NCBI RefSeq assembly: GCF_004345365.1
Contig: NZ_SLVF01000001.1
Location: forward strand, 248,001-312,000
DNA from: Kribbella sp. VKM Ac-2568
Lineage (GTDB): Bacteria; Actinomycetota; Actinomycetes; Propionibacteriales; Kribbellaceae
Length of the DNA stretch: 64,000 bases
Reading direction: 5' to 3'
Shown here one piece after another: positions 49,962 through 62,662 of the stretch; within the stretch, counting starts at the first letter, position 1, and each line of letters begins with the position of its first letter. The notes under the pieces are model-generated. The model did not search any database, was not told the origin of the DNA, and was given only the letters and a program-made list of their open reading frames with translations. The translations under genes and the position numbers were made by a program.

Positions 49962-51775
49962 GCCCGTACTTGCGTTCAGTTGAAGGCGATCCGTCGCAAC
50001 CGCGGCCCGGTACTCCGGTGCGCATCCTCGTCGATGGTGAGTCTCTCGAAGCGCGCCCGGGCCAGACGGTCGCCGCCGCGCTGATGGTGAGCGGCCGGGA
50101 TTCGTGGCGGGCCACCCGAGGTGCTGAGCGTCCGCGCGGAGTCTTCTGCGGAATCGGCGCCTGCTTCGACTGCCTGGTCGTCGTCAACGGAACCCCCGAC
50201 GTCCGCGCCTGCCAACGAACCATCAGGCCCGGTGACACCATCACCACCCAGCAGGGCGCCGTCCTTCCGACAACCTCCGAAGCAGCCGGTACTGCGACTC
50301 CGACCGCCGCTACGAAGGCAGAGCACCGAGCGACCCATTTCGTAGTTGTGGTCGGCGCTGGCCCGGCCGGGGTGGGAGCAGCGCTGGCGGCGGCGGACGC
50401 TGGAGTCGAAGTACTGCTGGTCGATGCCGGACGGGCGGTCGGTGGGCAGTTCCATCGGCAGTTGCCCGTGGAGTTCAAAGCGCGCAGACCCGAGCGGTTG
50501 CAGCACGGGTGGGGCGAGTTCTCAAGGCAGCGCGACCGGATCGCCAACCACAGCAGGATCACCCACCTCACCGAGAGCTCGGTCTGGGCGATCGAGCGAG
50601 ACGCACAGTCCCGAGAAGAGCCTGCGCACAAGCGGAAGACCACTCGACTGTGGTTGCAGCAAGGTCCGGCCGATGCGGTCGGACGACGCGTCTGGCCGGT
50701 CGACGCCGCGGCAGTCGTGCTGGCGACCGGTGCGTACGACCGCGTGCTCCCCTTCCCAGGCTGGGACCTTCCGGGCGTCTACAGCGCCGGAGCCGCACAG
50801 GCATTGGCGAAAGGCCAGCGCATCGCGGTCGGCAAGCGCGTCGTCGTCGCAGGAACAGGCCCCTTCCTCCTGCCGGTCGCCGAGGCACTCATCGGCGTCG
50901 GCGCCGAGGTGGTCGCCCTCCTGGAGGCCAACCGCCCATCGACCGTCCTGAAGGGCTGGCGCACCGACCCACTGGTTGCCCCCAGCAAGCTAACCGAAGC
51001 ACTCGGGTACGGCGCACTCCTCGCGCGCCACCGCATCCCACTGAAGCACGGCAGGACCGTCATCGCCGCCCACGGCCGGGACCGGGTGGAGTCCGTCACC
51101 ACCGCCAAACTCGACCACCACTGGAACCCCATCAGGGGAACCGAGCAGCAGGTCGAGGTCGACGCCGTGTGCTTGGGCTTCGGGTTCACCGCCCAACTGG
51201 AGTTGGCGATCTCGGCCCACTGCGACCTCGGCATTGGACCCGACGGTGGACCGGCAGTCATCGTCGACGAGAATCAGCAGACCAGTACGCCAGGAGTGTT
51301 CGCCGCCGGCGAGCTCACCGGCATCGGCGGAGCCGCACTCGCCGCAGCAGAAGGCGAAGTAGCCGGCGCCGCGGCCGCCCTTTCCTTGCAAGCAACCAGC
51401 CGACCGCCCAGCAACAAGGCAGTCACCAAGGCAAGACGATTCGCCGCCGCTCTGGCGAAGGCATATCCGGTCAAGCCCGGCTGGCAGACCTGGAGCGACG
51501 ACACCACTGTCGTCTGCCGTTGCGAGGAAGTCACCCGAGCCGACCTGCAAGAAGCGGTCACCCAACGGGAAGCGACAGGCAGAAGCCTCAAGCTGACCTG
51601 CCGAGTCGGCCTCGGCCTCTGCCAGGGACGCGTCTGCGCCCGCACCGTGGCAGACCTCGCCACGCACGACATCGCAGTACCAGCAGGACAGACAAGCAGT
51701 GATTTCAAGAGGCCGGTGGGGCAGCCCGTGCGGCTCGGAGACCTAGCAGCAGCAGAGATTCAGGAGGACTTATGA
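49958..51775 (+). CDS. Fused [2Fe-2S]/FAD subunit of D-hydroxyproline dehydrogenase-like enzyme
   Basis: A 605-aa fusion of two subunits that are separate in other bacteria (HcnA/gamma plus HcnB/alpha). Residues 20-100 are a plant-type [2Fe-2S] domain with Cys64, Cys69, Cys72 and Cys85 (CGIGACFDCLVV...RACQ). Residues 125-510 are a pyridine-nucleotide-disulfide-type FAD domain (VVVGAGPAGVGAALAAADAG; PGVFAAGELTGIGGAALAAA). Residues 515-565 are a BFD-like second cluster site (VVCRCEEVTRADL; GLGLCQGRVC). It would pass electrons from the DadA-like subunit to an acceptor. Coupled to both neighbours by ATGA overlaps. Confidence 0.83.
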   Translation: MSPYLRSVEGDPSQPRPGTPVRILVDGESLEARPGQTVAAALMVSGRDSWRATRGAERPRGVFCGIGACFDCLVVVNGTPDVRACQRTIRPGDTITTQQGAVLPTTSEAAGTATPTAATKAEHRATHFVVVVGAGPAGVGAALAAADAGVEVLLVDAGRAVGGQFHRQLPVEFKARRPERLQHGWGEFSRQRDRIANHSRITHLTESSVWAIERDAQSREEPAHKRKTTRLWLQQGPADAVGRRVWPVDAAAVVLATGAYDRVLPFPGWDLPGVYSAGAAQALAKGQRIAVGKRVVVAGTGPFLLPVAEALIGVGAEVVALLEANRPSTVLKGWRTDPLVAPSKLTEALGYGALLARHRIPLKHGRTVIAAHGRDRVESVTTAKLDHHWNPIRGTEQQVEVDAVCLGFGFTAQLELAISAHCDLGIGPDGGPAVIVDENQQTSTPGVFAAGELTGIGGAALAAAEGEVAGAAAALSLQATSRPPSNKAVTKARRFAAALAKAYPVKPGWQTWSDDTTVVCRCEEVTRADLQEAVTQREATGRSLKLTCRVGLGLCQGRVCARTVADLATHDIAVPAGQTSSDFKRPVGQPVRLGDLAAAEIQEDL

Positions 51776-52674
51776 GCGAGAAACTGGATGGCGTGATCGT
51801 CGCCACCGCCCTGCCGTACGCCGAGGACGCCGCCGCGCCGGCCGGGTTGCGGCCCGACTTCGACCGGTACGCCGAGCACTGCCGCTGGTTGATCGCCAGC
51901 GGCTGCCGGGGCGTCGGCCCGAACGGGTCGCTGGGGGAGTACTCGTCCCTCACCGACGAGGAGCGCCGCAAGGTGGCGCAGACCGCGATCGAGGCGGTCG
52001 GCGACGACGGGATCGTCGTGGTCGGCGTGCACGGCGCCGGTGCGCACCAGGCGCGCTCGTGGGCCGAGAAGGCGGCGGAGGACGGTGCGGACGGCGTACT
52101 GTGCCTGCCGCCGACCATGTACCGCGCGAACCGTGGCGAGGTGATCCAGCACTACACCGAGGTCGCCAAGGCCGGGCTGCCGGTGATGGTCTACAACAAC
52201 CCGCACGACACCAAGGTCGACCTGACCCCGGACATCCTCGCGGAGCTGGCCGAGATCGAGAACATCGTCGCGGTGAAGGAGTTCTCCGGCGATGTCCGGC
52301 GCATCCTCGAGATCCGCGAGTCCGCGCCGAACCTCACGGTGGTCGCGGGTGCCGACGACCTCACGCTGGAGGCGCTGCTGATGGGTGCGACCGGCTGGTT
52401 CGCGGGATTCCCCAACGTCTTCCCGGCCGAGTCCGTCCGCCTCTTCGACCTGGCGCTCGAAGGTAACCTGCAAGAGGCACGGGCGCTCTACGAACCGCTG
52501 GTCGCCGCGTTCCGGTGGGACTCGCGGGTCGAGTTCGTCCAGGCGATCAAGTACGGCATGGACTACGTCGGCCGGTACGGCGGCCCCTGCCGCCCGCCGC
52601 GTGGACCGCTCGTGCCGGAGCACCTCGCCCAACTGGAGCAGGACATGAAGAAGGCAGTGGAGTCGTTGACATGA
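51772..52674 (+). CDS. DapA/NAL family aldolase-like protein, probable HPC deaminase
   Basis: A 300-aa TIM-barrel Schiff-base enzyme. Signature CRGVGPNGSLGEYSSLTDEE (GxxGE-type), catalytic Tyr141 in VMVYNNPHDT and Schiff-base Lys169 in IVAVKEFSGD. In hydroxyproline operons the DapA-family member is 1-pyrroline-4-hydroxy-2-carboxylate (HPC) deaminase, giving 2-oxoglutarate semialdehyde. The ATG overlaps the previous stop and its stop overlaps the racemase ATG, so it belongs to the same operon. A plain dihydrodipicolinate synthase role is unlikely given this setting. Confidence 0.82.
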   Translation: MSEKLDGVIVATALPYAEDAAAPAGLRPDFDRYAEHCRWLIASGCRGVGPNGSLGEYSSLTDEERRKVAQTAIEAVGDDGIVVVGVHGAGAHQARSWAEKAAEDGADGVLCLPPTMYRANRGEVIQHYTEVAKAGLPVMVYNNPHDTKVDLTPDILAELAEIENIVAVKEFSGDVRRILEIRESAPNLTVVAGADDLTLEALLMGATGWFAGFPNVFPAESVRLFDLALEGNLQEARALYEPLVAAFRWDSRVEFVQAIKYGMDYVGRYGGPCRPPRGPLVPEHLAQLEQDMKKAVESLT

Positions 52675-53672
52675 GGTCGATCCGCACCCTGAGCGCCATC
52701 GACTCGCACACCGAGGGGATGCCGACGCGCGTCATCACCGGCGGCGTCGGCGTCATCCCCGGTGCGACGATGGCCGAGCGGCGCGAGTACTTCCTCGAGC
52801 ACGACGACGACCTCAGGCTGTTCCTGATGAACGAGCCGCGCGGGCACTCCGCGATGAGCGGCGCGATCCTGCAGCCGCCGACCCGGCCGGACGCCGACTG
52901 GGGTGTGCTCTACATCGAGGTCTCGGGGTGCCTGCCGATGTGCGGGCACGGCACGATCGGCGTCGCCACCGTGCTGGTCGAGTCAGGCATGGTCGAGGTG
53001 ACGGAGCCGCTGACCCGGGTGCGGCTGGACACCCCGGCCGGCCTGGTCGTCGCGGAGGTTGCCGTCAGCAACGGCCGGGCCGAGCACGTGACGATCCAGA
53101 ACGTGCCCGCGTACTCGCACGCCCTGGACGCGACGGTGAAGGTCGACGGCCTCGGCGAGCTCACCTACGACCTGGCCTACGGCGGCAACTACTACGCGAT
53201 CCTGCCGCTGGAGCAACTCGGCATCCCGTTCGACCGGTCGGAGAAGGACCGGATTCTCCAGGCCGGCCTGGACATCATGGACGCCGTCAACGCCACCGAC
53301 CGCCCGGTGCACCCGCTCGATCCGAGCATCCACTCCTGCAAGCACGTGCAGTTCACCGCGCCCGGCCGGGACGGCAGCCACTCGCGCAACGCGATGGCGA
53401 TCCACCCCGGCTGGTTCGACCGATCCCCCTGTGGCACCGGCACCTGCGCGCGGATGGCCCAGTTGCACGCCCGCGGTGAGCTCGGGTTGAACGAGGACTT
53501 CGTCAACGAGTCCTTCATCGGCACCCGTTTCACCGGCCGCCTGCTCTCGGAGACCACCGTCGGCGACCACCAGGGCGTCGTACCGACCGTCACCGGCCGG
53601 GCCTGGATCACCGGTATGGGCCAGTACCTGCTCGACCCCGACGACCCCTTCCCGACCGGTTTCGTGCTCTGA
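52671..53672 (+). CDS. Proline racemase family, probable 4-hydroxyproline 2-epimerase
   Basis: A 333-aa cofactor-independent racemase-family enzyme. Both catalytic Cys are present: Cys91 in GCLPMCGHGTIG and Cys254 in DRSPCGTGTCARM. Two Cys exclude the trans-3-hydroxyproline dehydratase branch (Thr at one position) and fit proline racemase or 4-hydroxyproline 2-epimerase. In this operon it would convert trans-4-hydroxy-L-proline to cis-4-hydroxy-D-proline, the first step. N-terminus SAIDSHTEGMPTRVITGG matches the family. Last gene of the coupled block. Confidence 0.87.
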   Translation: MRSIRTLSAIDSHTEGMPTRVITGGVGVIPGATMAERREYFLEHDDDLRLFLMNEPRGHSAMSGAILQPPTRPDADWGVLYIEVSGCLPMCGHGTIGVATVLVESGMVEVTEPLTRVRLDTPAGLVVAEVAVSNGRAEHVTIQNVPAYSHALDATVKVDGLGELTYDLAYGGNYYAILPLEQLGIPFDRSEKDRILQAGLDIMDAVNATDRPVHPLDPSIHSCKHVQFTAPGRDGSHSRNAMAIHPGWFDRSPCGTGTCARMAQLHARGELGLNEDFVNESFIGTRFTGRLLSETTVGDHQGVVPTVTGRAWITGMGQYLLDPDDPFPTGFVL

Positions 53673-53693
53673 CGCCCGACGGCGCTTGGAGTG

Positions 53694-57332
<3,639 letters not shown>

Positions 57333-57376
57333 GCCACCCACAGAAGCACACCGATGCCGACCGGCAGCAACAGTCC

Positions 57377-57574
57377 GTGCCGCCGCTGGACGTCGCGAAG
57401 CCGGACTTCGGGGAGCCGGTGGAGTTCGAACCGGGAGATGTGCCGGTGTATTGGGCTTGCGGAGTGACGCCTCAAGCTGCGTTGATGGCTTCTAGGCCCC
57501 CGTTCGCGATCACTCATGCCCCTGGGCACATGTTCGTGACCGACGTGCCCGACAGTGCCTATCGCCAGCTTTGA
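57377..57574 (+). pseudogene. DUF1445/putative hydro-lyase C-terminal fragment
   Basis: The frame reads [40 protein letters not shown] then [30 protein letters not shown] and [12 protein letters not shown] are the C-terminal signatures of the DUF1445 hydro-lyase/D-glutamate cyclase family (about 260 aa). Only the last 60 or so residues survive; the missing 5' part should lie where the divergent oxoprolinase-like gene now sits. It precedes the aminopeptidase gene by 23 nt. Confidence 0.75.
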
Positions 57575-57597
57575 CCACGCTTCTTTTGGGGGAGCAG

Positions 57598-59022
57598 ATG
57601 AGTGAAGACCGGACCGAGGAACAGCGGAAGTCGTACCGGCCGATCGATGCGGCCGGGTTCCGTGAGTCGATCGCGCAGGGCTGGGGGCCGGTGGATCGAT
57701 CGGTCCAAGTGCCGGCGGGGTTGGCCGAGGCGGCCGCCGAGCACCGGCAGAAGCTGAGCGCCGCGCTGCCGGGACGCCGGATCGCGGTGGCCGCCGGCCG
57801 GTCGCCCGTGCGGTCGAACGACACCGACTACCTCTTCCGGGCCGACAGCGACTTCGTCTGGCTCACCGGCTGCCAGGCCGAAGGCTCGGTGCTGGTGATC
57901 TCCGCCGCCGGCGACGCGACGCTGTATCTGCGCGAGACGGCCGGCCCGACCGAGGTCGACTTTTTCGCGAACGCCCGCGACGGCGAGCTGTGGATCGGGC
58001 CGGTGCCGGGCCTGAAGGACTGGTCCGAGGCGTTGCAACTGCCGTGCCGCCCGATCGAGGAACTTCCGGCCGCGGTCCGTGGCGCGGTGCCGTGGATGAT
58101 GACCACGCACGGCGTGGAGCCGCTGCTCGACGCGTTGGTCGATGGCCGGCCGTCGGATACCCAGGAATTGCGGCAGACGCTCGCCGAGCTGCGGCGGCTC
58201 AAGGACGACTGGGAGCTGGACCAGTTGCGCGACGCGGTCGCCGCCAGCGTGCTCGCTTTCGCCGACGTCGCCCGTGAGCTCCCCGAGGCCGTCCGCGGCG
58301 GCGGTGAACGCTGGCTGCAGGGCACCTTCGACCGCCGCGCCCGTACTGCGGGCAACGGTCCGGGGTACGCGTCGATCGTTGCTGCGGGCAACCATGCGCC
58401 GGTGCTGCACTGGGTCCGGAACGACGGCACCGTCCGCGAGGGTGACGTGATCCTGCTGGACGCCGGTGTGGAGACCCGCACGCTGTACACGGCCGACGTG
58501 ACCCGGACCTTCCCGGTGACGGGGGAGTTCACCCCGGCCCAGCGCCAGGTGTATGACCTGGTGCACACGGCACAGCTCGCCGCCCTGGATGCGGTCCGCC
58601 CGGGTGCGCCGTACCGGGCCTTCCAGTACGAGGCGATGCGGGTGCTCGTGGAGGGGCTGCGCGACTGGGGCGTGATCGACGCGTCCCTCGACGAGGCGCT
58701 CGGCGCGGACGGGCAGCAGCACCGCCGGTACGTCGTCTGCGGTCTCGGGCACTACATCGGGCTCGACGTGCATGACTGCGACTCGGCCCGACCCGAGACG
58801 TACTTCGCCGCCGACCTGGAGCCAGGCATGGCCCTGGCCGTCGAACCGGGTCTCTACTTCCACCCGAACGACGAGACCATCCCGCCGGAGCTTCGCGGCA
58901 TCGGCATCCGTATCGAGGACAACGTGGTCGTCCACTCCGACCGCCTGGAGATCCTCACCGAGGCCCTCCCGATCACGCCGGACGGCCTGGAGCAGTGGGT
59001 CCAGGCCCATCTCCCAGAGTGA
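57598..59022 (+). CDS. Xaa-Pro aminopeptidase (M24B)
   Basis: A 474-aa aminopeptidase P-type metallopeptidase that releases the N-terminal residue from Xaa-Pro peptides. N-terminal creatinase-like domain (residues 40-180; DTDYLFRADSDFVWLTGCQA), then a pita-bread domain with the five metal ligands visible: Asp in ILLDAGVETR, Asp in LYTADVTRTFPVTG, His in CGLGHYIGLDVHDC, Glu in LAVEPGLYF and Glu in GIRIEDNVVV. GGGGGAG lies just upstream of ATG 57598. Supplies proline or hydroxyproline from peptides such as collagen fragments, fitting the operon upstream. Confidence 0.92.
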   Translation: MSEDRTEEQRKSYRPIDAAGFRESIAQGWGPVDRSVQVPAGLAEAAAEHRQKLSAALPGRRIAVAAGRSPVRSNDTDYLFRADSDFVWLTGCQAEGSVLVISAAGDATLYLRETAGPTEVDFFANARDGELWIGPVPGLKDWSEALQLPCRPIEELPAAVRGAVPWMMTTHGVEPLLDALVDGRPSDTQELRQTLAELRRLKDDWELDQLRDAVAASVLAFADVARELPEAVRGGGERWLQGTFDRRARTAGNGPGYASIVAAGNHAPVLHWVRNDGTVREGDVILLDAGVETRTLYTADVTRTFPVTGEFTPAQRQVYDLVHTAQLAALDAVRPGAPYRAFQYEAMRVLVEGLRDWGVIDASLDEALGADGQQHRRYVVCGLGHYIGLDVHDCDSARPETYFAADLEPGMALAVEPGLYFHPNDETIPPELRGIGIRIEDNVVVHSDRLEILTEALPITPDGLEQWVQAHLPE

Positions 59023-59272
59023 CCTCGCAAATGCGTCCCGGGTGTGCTCGCGGAGCGTCGCCGTCGCCACCGAACGTAGTCAAGCAATCACTGAGAAAAA
59101 TGTCGTCACAACCAGTAACGCCGGGCGGGTCCGCCACGATGTAGCGAGCGGGGGAGGGTCAATCTCGGCTCGGCGCGTGGCAGTGGGGGGCCGCGACCAC
59201 GCGCCGGCCGAGCTGGCCCCGACTGGGACCCGGGGGGGATCCCAGGGATCTTTTGTACGGGGGGAAAGTCCG

Positions 59273-59509
59273 ATGAACCTGCGAGTGCGGGTGGTTCACT
59301 GTGCCTGCGGCGGTGACCACCACTGGTACGCCGACATCGACGACACGGACGACCTGCAGCCCGACGATCCTTACTGGTTCGTCGACCGCTGCTCGTCCCA
59401 GTCCGCGGCGCTCGAAAAGGCCTGTGCCGAACTCCTCGACCTGTCGGCCCGCGCGTATGGGGGCGCCGCGCTGACCAGGGTCCAGGAAGCCGACCTGGTC
59501 CACGTCTGA
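59273..59509 (+). CDS. Small hypothetical protein, HCACG...HHWY
   Basis: A 78-aa protein: MNLRVRVVHCACGGDHHWYA then DDPYWFVDRCSSQSAALEKA. The Cys/His clusters (HCACGGDHH) could bind a metal. I do not recognise the family. GGGGGGAAAG lies about 8 nt before ATG 59273, making the start certain. A bidirectional terminator follows at 59532-59577. Confidence 0.75.
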   Translation: MNLRVRVVHCACGGDHHWYADIDDTDDLQPDDPYWFVDRCSSQSAALEKACAELLDLSARAYGGAALTRVQEADLVHV

Positions 59510-59531
59510 ACCGCAAGTGAGGTCCGGGCGG

Positions 59532-59577
59532 ACCGAGACCCCCTCTCCCTGCTGGCGAGGGGGCCTCGGTTCTTTTC
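59532..59577 (+). terminator. Rho-independent terminator, probably bidirectional
   Basis: ACCGAG/CTCGGT and CCCCCTC/GAGGGGG form a long stem of about 13 bp with one internal bulge, followed by TTCTTTT. It lies 23 nt after the small gene stop and 12 nt before the convergent S33 peptidase stop, so it can serve both. Confidence 0.85.
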
Positions 59578-59588
59578 CCGTGCCGATG

Positions 59589-61091
59589 TCAGGCTGGCGG
59601 GATCGCCGGGCAGGAGTCGCCGCGCGCGGGCAGCCGGAGTGAGATCAGGTAGCTGTCCACGGCACCTTCCATGCAAGGGCTGGTCGTGTAGCTGCCGTGT
59701 CCCCAGCCTTCGTAGGTGAGCAGGACGCCCTGTCGCCCGAGCTGGCGGGCCACCTCGGTCGCCCAGTTGTAGCCGGCGGCCGGATCGTGGATCGAGTTGA
59801 TCAGCAGCAGCGGGGTCTGCAGGTCGCGGACCTTCAGCCGGTGCTGCGGGTTGTCCACCCGGGTCGGTGAGCCGAGGCAACTCGCAATCGCGAGCAGCGC
59901 GCCGGGGTACTTCATCTCGGGGTAGTCCCTGGCCAACCGCTTCAGCTGGGCGGAGTACTGCGAATAGGCGCTCACCGGCAGGCTCCAGTCCTGGCAGAAC
60001 ACGGCGAACGTGTTCGACTGCAGCCCGGTGGGCGCGGGCGGTGTCACGACCACTGGCGGCTTGCTCTCGTCGAGCTGCTTCAGTAGCCCGGCGAGTGCCG
60101 GCCAGTGCGGGTCGTAGAGCTGGCGGAAGGCCAGGTAGCTCAGCATGAACGGCGGCAGGGCCGTGTTCGGCACTTTCGGGTTCGGCAGCTCACCGCGGTC
60201 GGCTCGCGCCAGCAGGCTCGCCCACAGAGCAGGGATGTCCCGCCCGTGCAGGGCGCAGGCGGTGTTGGCGTCGCACCACTTCACGAACTCGTCGAAGGAG
60301 TCCTGGGCGGTCGACGTCTGGGTGTCGAGGAACGCGCTGGTGCCCAGGCTGTGGTCGACCACGCTCTCCAGCACGATCGCCCGGACCCGGCTGGGGTGCG
60401 TCTCGGCGTACAGCTCGCCCAGCAGGGTGCCGTAAGAGCTGCCGTGGAACGTCAGCTTCGACTCACCGAGAGCCGCCCGGATCGCGTCCAGGTCGTGCAC
60501 GGTCTGGAGGCTGTCGATGTGGTCGTACACCGGCCCGGTGTTGGCCCGGCAGTCCTTCGAGAGCTTCCGGTTGTACCGCAGCGTCTGATCGAACTCCGCT
60601 TGCGACCGGATGATCGGCGACGGCTGCTGAGCCAGCAGGGCGGCAGAGCACTTCACCGGGTTGCTGCGCGCGATCCCTCGCGGGTCGAAGCTGACGATGT
60701 CGAACCGGTCCTGCAGGTTCGTGCTGAACCTGCTCATCCCAGTCCGGATCCGCTCGACCCCGGAGTCGCCCGGGCCACCCGGTCCGAACACCAGCGAGCC
60801 CACCCGGTGGCTCGGATCCTTCGCGGGCCGACGGGCGAGTGCCAGGCCGAAGGTCGGGCCGTGTGGCTGGTTCCAGTCGACCGGGACCTGCAGGGTGGTG
60901 CACTGCGACCCCTTGAGCAGCTCCTTGTCTTCCTCCGTGTCGCCTGCCTCCGGCAGACAGTCCGACCACCGCAAGCCTTGTGCTGCTGTCTCCGGTACTG
61001 CGGTCGCGGGCGCCGGCGCGAAGGTGACGCCGGCCAGGGCGGTCGCCAGCACCGCACCCCCCGCGACGGTCCTTCGAAGTCTGAGATTCAC
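59589..61091 (-). CDS. Secreted S33 alpha/beta-hydrolase (tripeptidyl aminopeptidase-like)
   Basis: A 500-aa exported serine peptidase/esterase. Signal peptide VNLRLRRTVAGGAVLATALA ends near ATAVP. Oxyanion and core: LVFGPGGPGDSGVERIR, DIVSFDPRGIARSNPVKCSA. Nucleophile Ser219 in TFHGSSYGTLLGELYAETHP, Asp in INSIHDPAAGYNWA, His in YEGWGHGSYTTS, followed by the TAP-like C-terminal domain. This is the Streptomyces SlpD/E and tripeptidyl-aminopeptidase group, removing N-terminal tripeptides or acting on esters outside the cell. GTG 61091 has GAAGGAAG upstream. Confidence 0.9.
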   Translation of the reverse strand: MNLRLRRTVAGGAVLATALAGVTFAPAPATAVPETAAQGLRWSDCLPEAGDTEEDKELLKGSQCTTLQVPVDWNQPHGPTFGLALARRPAKDPSHRVGSLVFGPGGPGDSGVERIRTGMSRFSTNLQDRFDIVSFDPRGIARSNPVKCSAALLAQQPSPIIRSQAEFDQTLRYNRKLSKDCRANTGPVYDHIDSLQTVHDLDAIRAALGESKLTFHGSSYGTLLGELYAETHPSRVRAIVLESVVDHSLGTSAFLDTQTSTAQDSFDEFVKWCDANTACALHGRDIPALWASLLARADRGELPNPKVPNTALPPFMLSYLAFRQLYDPHWPALAGLLKQLDESKPPVVVTPPAPTGLQSNTFAVFCQDWSLPVSAYSQYSAQLKRLARDYPEMKYPGALLAIASCLGSPTRVDNPQHRLKVRDLQTPLLLINSIHDPAAGYNWATEVARQLGRQGVLLTYEGWGHGSYTTSPCMEGAVDSYLISLRLPARGDSCPAIPPA

Positions 61092-61212
61092 AGGTCTTCC
61101 TTCTCGTTGGGGAACGACCCGATCCTCGGCAATCGCATTCCCGCGCACATCGGGATTGACCCCGGACCGATCCCCCGACCGGCTTGGGGGACTTGTTAGG
61201 GTCACAGACCTG

Positions 61213-61587
61213 ATGACTGAGACGACTCCAGCGACGAGCCCCGCCACCAACCCCGCCACGAGCCCCGCTGATGAGACCGCGGCCGGCACCGGATCGAAGT
61301 ACGCCAGGTGGTTCCGGGTGGTGGCGATCGCCGAGGCGGTCTCTTGGACCGGGCTGCTGATCGGCATGCTGTTCAAGTACGTGCTGTCGGACAACGAGCT
61401 CGGCGTGAAGGTCTTCGGACCGATCCACGGCACCATCTTCATCGCCTACGTGATCACGGTCGCCGTGGTCCGCAAGCCGCTGCGCTGGACCTGGCTCACC
61501 ACGCTGGTCGCCCTGGCCGCGAGCATCCCGCCGCTGTTCACCTGGTTCTTCGAGCTCTGGGCTCAGCGCACCGGCCGCTTGCGCTAA
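61213..61587 (+). CDS. DUF3817 family membrane protein
   Basis: A 124-aa integral membrane protein with Thr/Pro/Ala-rich start (TSPATNPATSPAD) and about three helices: RVVAIAEAVSWTGLLIGML, GPIHGTIFIAYVITVAVV, LTTLVALAASIPPLFTWFFE. The GPIHGTIFIAY and FKYV segments are typical of DUF3817 (integral membrane domain; MscS-linked in some proteins). Function unknown. Divergent from the S33 peptidase gene; its last 4 nt overlap the convergent membrane gene. Confidence 0.85.
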   Translation: MTETTPATSPATNPATSPADETAAGTGSKYARWFRVVAIAEAVSWTGLLIGMLFKYVLSDNELGVKVFGPIHGTIFIAYVITVAVVRKPLRWTWLTTLVALAASIPPLFTWFFELWAQRTGRLR

Positions 61588-62519
61588 CGACGACCGCAAG
61601 TCCTGCAGGGCTTACGGGTCCGCAGGTAGTAGCCGAAGGTTGCGACAGCCAGGCCCACACCCCAGACGAAGTAGGCCGGCACTGCCACCCAGAAGAAGCT
61701 CTGCGGTAGGTCGATGCCGTCGAACGCAACCTTGCCCTGCAGGGTTTCCGCGATCATCTGCAGCAGGCCGACACCGAAGTACGCCGTGATGCCCGCGCCC
61801 AGGCCGGCGCCCGGCAGCAGCAACATCCATCGCGGGAACACCTTGCCGAGCCGGTAGACCAGCAGTAGCGGCAGTGCGATCCCGGCGAGCAGGAAGCCGC
61901 CTTCGAAGAGCAGCATCGAGAGACCGGCGGCATAGGGGGTTGTGTCGAAGCCGACGACAGCCTGGGCCGCCAAGCGGAGCAAACAGCCCCCGACCGCGAT
62001 CCAGGCTGCCGCGACCGCCCACCTTGGTGTGGCGGTCAGTGCCTGCCTGCGGCCGCTGCACCCAAAGCAGGTCGGGTCCAGTTGGCGTTGCCGAGCCAGA
62101 GCCGTCCCGGCCAGCAGTGCCGCTCCGGCGAGTGCACCGAACCGGCTGAGCGTCCCAGGCAGGTCCCAGGGGATCCCCAGACCCGGCAGCACGCCGCCGA
62201 CAACGTCCAGGAGAGCCATCGCGGACACGGCGATCCACCCAGTGGCCGCCGCCCACAGCAGCCCGATCACCAGCCGGTACTGCGGCCAGGTGGTCGCCGC
62301 GACCACCAGAGCCGCGCTGACCAGGCAGGCCGCCACCGACGGCCAGTCGGGGATCAGCAGGTCGCCACCCGGGAACTTCCACGCCGGCGCGTGCCCGGTG
62401 GCGAACCAGACCCGCACGAGGCCGTAGGCGGTTGCCCAGCCAAGGGTCAGCCGGGGGACCCAGCTCATCCAGGCTGGAGGCACCCGCGCCACGTCCGGAG
62501 TACGCGCGATCGTCGTCAT
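61584..62519 (-). CDS. Multispanning membrane protein, unknown
   Basis: A 311-aa protein with about eight hydrophobic helices, for example LTLGWATAYGLVRVWFATG, SVAACLVSAALVVAATTW, LVIGLLWAAATGWIAVSAMA, AAWIAVGGCLLRLAAQAVVG, GITAYFGVGLLQMIAETLQG and FFWVAVPAYFVWGVGLAVA. A cytosolic cysteine pair (CFGCSGRRQ) and a C-terminal RTRKPCRTCGRR give two small CxxC sites, possibly metal-binding. It is not a recognised transporter. ATG 62519 has GAGG upstream; a longer frame to 62642 adds a low-complexity N-terminus. Confidence 0.7.
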   Translation of the reverse strand: MTTIARTPDVARVPPAWMSWVPRLTLGWATAYGLVRVWFATGHAPAWKFPGGDLLIPDWPSVAACLVSAALVVAATTWPQYRLVIGLLWAAATGWIAVSAMALLDVVGGVLPGLGIPWDLPGTLSRFGALAGAALLAGTALARQRQLDPTCFGCSGRRQALTATPRWAVAAAWIAVGGCLLRLAAQAVVGFDTTPYAAGLSMLLFEGGFLLAGIALPLLLVYRLGKVFPRWMLLLPGAGLGAGITAYFGVGLLQMIAETLQGKVAFDGIDLPQSFFWVAVPAYFVWGVGLAVATFGYYLRTRKPCRTCGRR

Positions 62520-62662
62520 GACCTCAGCCTCGCCGCGGGCGGCTGGGGCCGGATCCATCGTGAGAGGGAACCGCCTCCATCGCCGGATTGACGGGCGTGG
62601 CGGCAGCGCCGTACCGTCCAGGCGTCTGACAACTGCCGACAACTACACAGCAGCCGCATGAA

